A DNA stretch of 6,204 bases from WHSY01 sp050700385 (GTDB lineage: Bacteria; Actinomycetota; Actinomycetes; Mycobacteriales; Pseudonocardiaceae). A program made the position numbers and the translations under genes. The notes beneath the pieces were generated by a model. The model ran no database searches. It saw only the letters and a program-made list of their open reading frames with translations, and had not been told where the DNA came from. Positions 5,460 through 6,204 of the stretch are shown here, in pieces (position 1 is the stretch's first letter; every line of letters begins with the position of its first letter). Location: the NCBI GenBank assembly GCA_050700385.1, contig JBOHGT010000278.1:1-6204 (forward strand), read 5' to 3'.

Positions 5460-5475
5460 GTGCGAGTCTCGCGGG

Positions 5476-5697
5476 TTATGCGGCGTTTATCGGCGCGTCG
5501 CGTTTCTGTTCGTGGTTGTCGTGCCGTTGTCCGGCCGGTAACGGTAGTTGTCGAACATTGTCGTCGTAACGAGGTTCGATTAAGCGGAATACGGCGACAA
5601 CCCGTTCGATAATCGCCGGGTCTGTGATCTTCGGTGGTAGTCCTTGCTTTCGGCGGGACTCGGCGACGAAAGCACTGGTGGCGGCGTCAATCGCCAT
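5476..5697 (-). CDS. Small basic protein beside integrase, candidate recombination directionality factor
   Basis: A 73-aa protein starting at ATG 5697, six bases after GGAGGT (5704-5709); the longer frame from 5754 would run across the likely promoter and is rejected. It contains one probable helix pair (residues 8-36, FVAESRRKQGLPPKITDPAIIERVVAVFRLI) and then a charged, disordered-looking end. It is not a typical MerR-like excisionase and I do not recognise a named family. It lies immediately downstream of the serine integrase and is transcribed the same way. In phiRv1 the directionality factor is also a small gene close to the integrase, so an excision-control role is reasonable but is inference from position. 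A regulator of rep is an alternative. Confidence 0.65.
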   Translation of the reverse strand: MAIDAATSAFVAESRRKQGLPPKITDPAIIERVVAVFRLIEPRYDDNVRQLPLPAGQRHDNHEQKRDAPINAA

Positions 5698-5703
5698 CGC
5701 GAA

Positions 5704-5709
5704 ACCTCC
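5704..5709 (-). promoter_or_regulatory. Ribosome binding site of 73-aa gene
   Basis: GGAGGT on the minus strand, six bases before ATG 5697. It selects this start over the ATG at 5754. Confidence 0.7.
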
Positions 5710-5727
5710 GGGGGGTCGTCCGGTGAG

Positions 5728-5846
5728 TGGTTGCGGATGGGGGCGACCATACAACAGTAGGGATGGTTCTGCTACGGTCGTGGCCGGTCAGTTTTCCGGG
5801 GGCCGCAACCATTCCCGACCGTTGTCATCGGTTGCCATCGGTTGCC
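5728..5846. repeat. Cluster of GGTTGC motifs between integrase and small gene
   Basis: TGGTTGCGG at 5728-5736 is inverted as CCGCAACCA at 5803-5811. The 10-bp unit ATCGGTTGCC is tandemly repeated at 5827-5836 and 5837-5846, with a degenerate third copy (ACCGTTGTC) just before it at 5818-5826. Four GGTTGC cores in about 120 bases, one helical turn apart in the tandem pair, suggest a binding site for a regulator or for the directionality factor. Confidence 0.5.
5746..5774 (-). promoter_or_regulatory. Possible promoter for the 73-aa gene
   Basis: TATGGT (5746-5751, minus strand) is a fair -10 box. The hexamer at the 17-base spacing, TAGCAG (5769-5774), is a poor -35. A start near 5740 would leave a leader of about 40 bases. 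An inverted TGGTTGCGG pair (5728-5736 and 5803-5811) flanks it. Confidence 0.25.
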
Positions 5847-5884
5847 GTGACCACTCAACGACACCCTTCACGGGCTGGCGACCT

Positions 5885-6204
5885 TCACCGCCACCGTGCA
5901 TCGAACCGGTCGGGGTCGAGCTGTCCGCCGAGCTGGGCCGCTGGCAGCACCCGCACGCACTCCACGACGGCCTTCACGACCGCCCGACGCTGCGAGGTGT
6001 TCATGTCCTCCCACCGCTTCTGCATGTCGGGCAGCGGCCCGGTGAACGCGTCCAGGGCGTTGGTGTGGCTCGTGCGGGCCAGCCGCGCCCGCGCGGCGTC
6101 CAGCCGGGCCACGATCGGCGCGCGCATGGCGCGCCACTCCGCTTTGCTGATCTCCCCGGCGCCGCGCTCCGCGGCCAGCTCGTCGAGCTCGTCCTCATCG
6201 GCCC
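5885..6204 (-). CDS. int: Large serine recombinase (phage integrase), C-terminal part
   Basis: Only the last 105 codons lie in the window; the gene continues past the right edge and the frame is fully open to 6202. Large serine integrases join attP and attB without a host factor. What is seen matches their C-terminal end: a charged coiled-coil-like helix (the ELDELAAERGAGEISKAEW stretch followed by RAPIVARLDAARARLART), a short linker, the WEDMNTSQRRAVVKAVVECVRVLPA helix that is characteristic of the group, and a terminal DPDRFDARWR strand ending at TGA. The catalytic N-terminal domain with its serine, and the zinc beta-ribbon, are outside the window. In elements of this kind attP usually lies near the integrase start, so it is probably beyond the edge. 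The partial state here is due to the window, with no sign of a broken gene. Confidence 0.85.
   Translation of the reverse strand, partial: ADEDELDELAAERGAGEISKAEWRAMRAPIVARLDAARARLARTSHTNALDAFTGPLPDMQKRWEDMNTSQRRAVVKAVVECVRVLPAAQLGGQLDPDRFDARWR

Larger units (their letters stand above)
5301..5475 (-). other. Structured leader upstream of rep (three consecutive hairpins)
   Basis: This intergenic stretch lies between the 73-aa gene's stop and the rep ATG and contains no credible gene. Three hairpins follow one another at 5432-5459, 5405-5432 and 5368-5397. The last ends about 67 bases before rep. The remaining part near 5320-5336 is the most A/T-rich bit (ATTCGTACTTATTCG) and could hold a rep promoter, but I cannot fix -35 and -10 boxes. 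Confidence 0.6.

Noticed and set aside
5885..6204. Truncated integrase pseudogene
   Set aside because: The frame is open to the window edge and ends in a normal C-terminus. The missing 5' part is due to the window boundary.

Overview
This is a G+C-rich window with frequent GTG starts and 4-base GTGA gene overlaps, so an actinobacterium is the likely source. Every gene I can support lies on the minus strand. They form one phage-like module read from the right edge to the left: serine integrase (3' end only), a small 73-aa protein, a two-winged-helix replication-type protein, two unrecognised small proteins, a terminase small subunit, another small protein, an HK97-type major capsid protein, and a zinc-ribbon protein.

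Right part (about 5300-6204): the C-terminal end of a large serine recombinase is followed by a 130-base gap containing short direct and inverted repeats. Next come the 73-aa gene and a 175-base leader holding three consecutive perfect or near-perfect hairpins. Centre (3111-5300): the putative replication protein carries four copies of a 21-bp repeat inside its own coding sequence. The copies form two opposed pairs in the linker between its two DNA-binding domains, which looks like an intragenic origin comparable in principle to lambda ori within gene O. Two small genes follow.

Left part (11-3110): a palindrome-rich, apparently non-coding stretch of about 515 bases lies directly upstream of the terminase small subunit and is a candidate packaging or cleavage site. 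After a small overlapping gene and another 312-base gap comes a short (306-aa) HK97-fold capsid gene. It begins almost at the mature-like N-terminus, and no prohead protease, portal or large terminase gene lies beside it. A 15-bp stem terminator and a zinc-ribbon gene end the window.

Inference: this is most simply a small integrated satellite-type element (phiRv1-like, or a capsid-forming phage-inducible island). It would integrate with its own recombinase, replicate from an origin inside its rep gene, and supply its own small terminase and capsid while borrowing large terminase, portal and tail from a helper phage. A degenerate prophage is the main alternative. The gene-order comparison is from memory and was not searched; the integrase N-terminus, att sites and element ends are outside the window.
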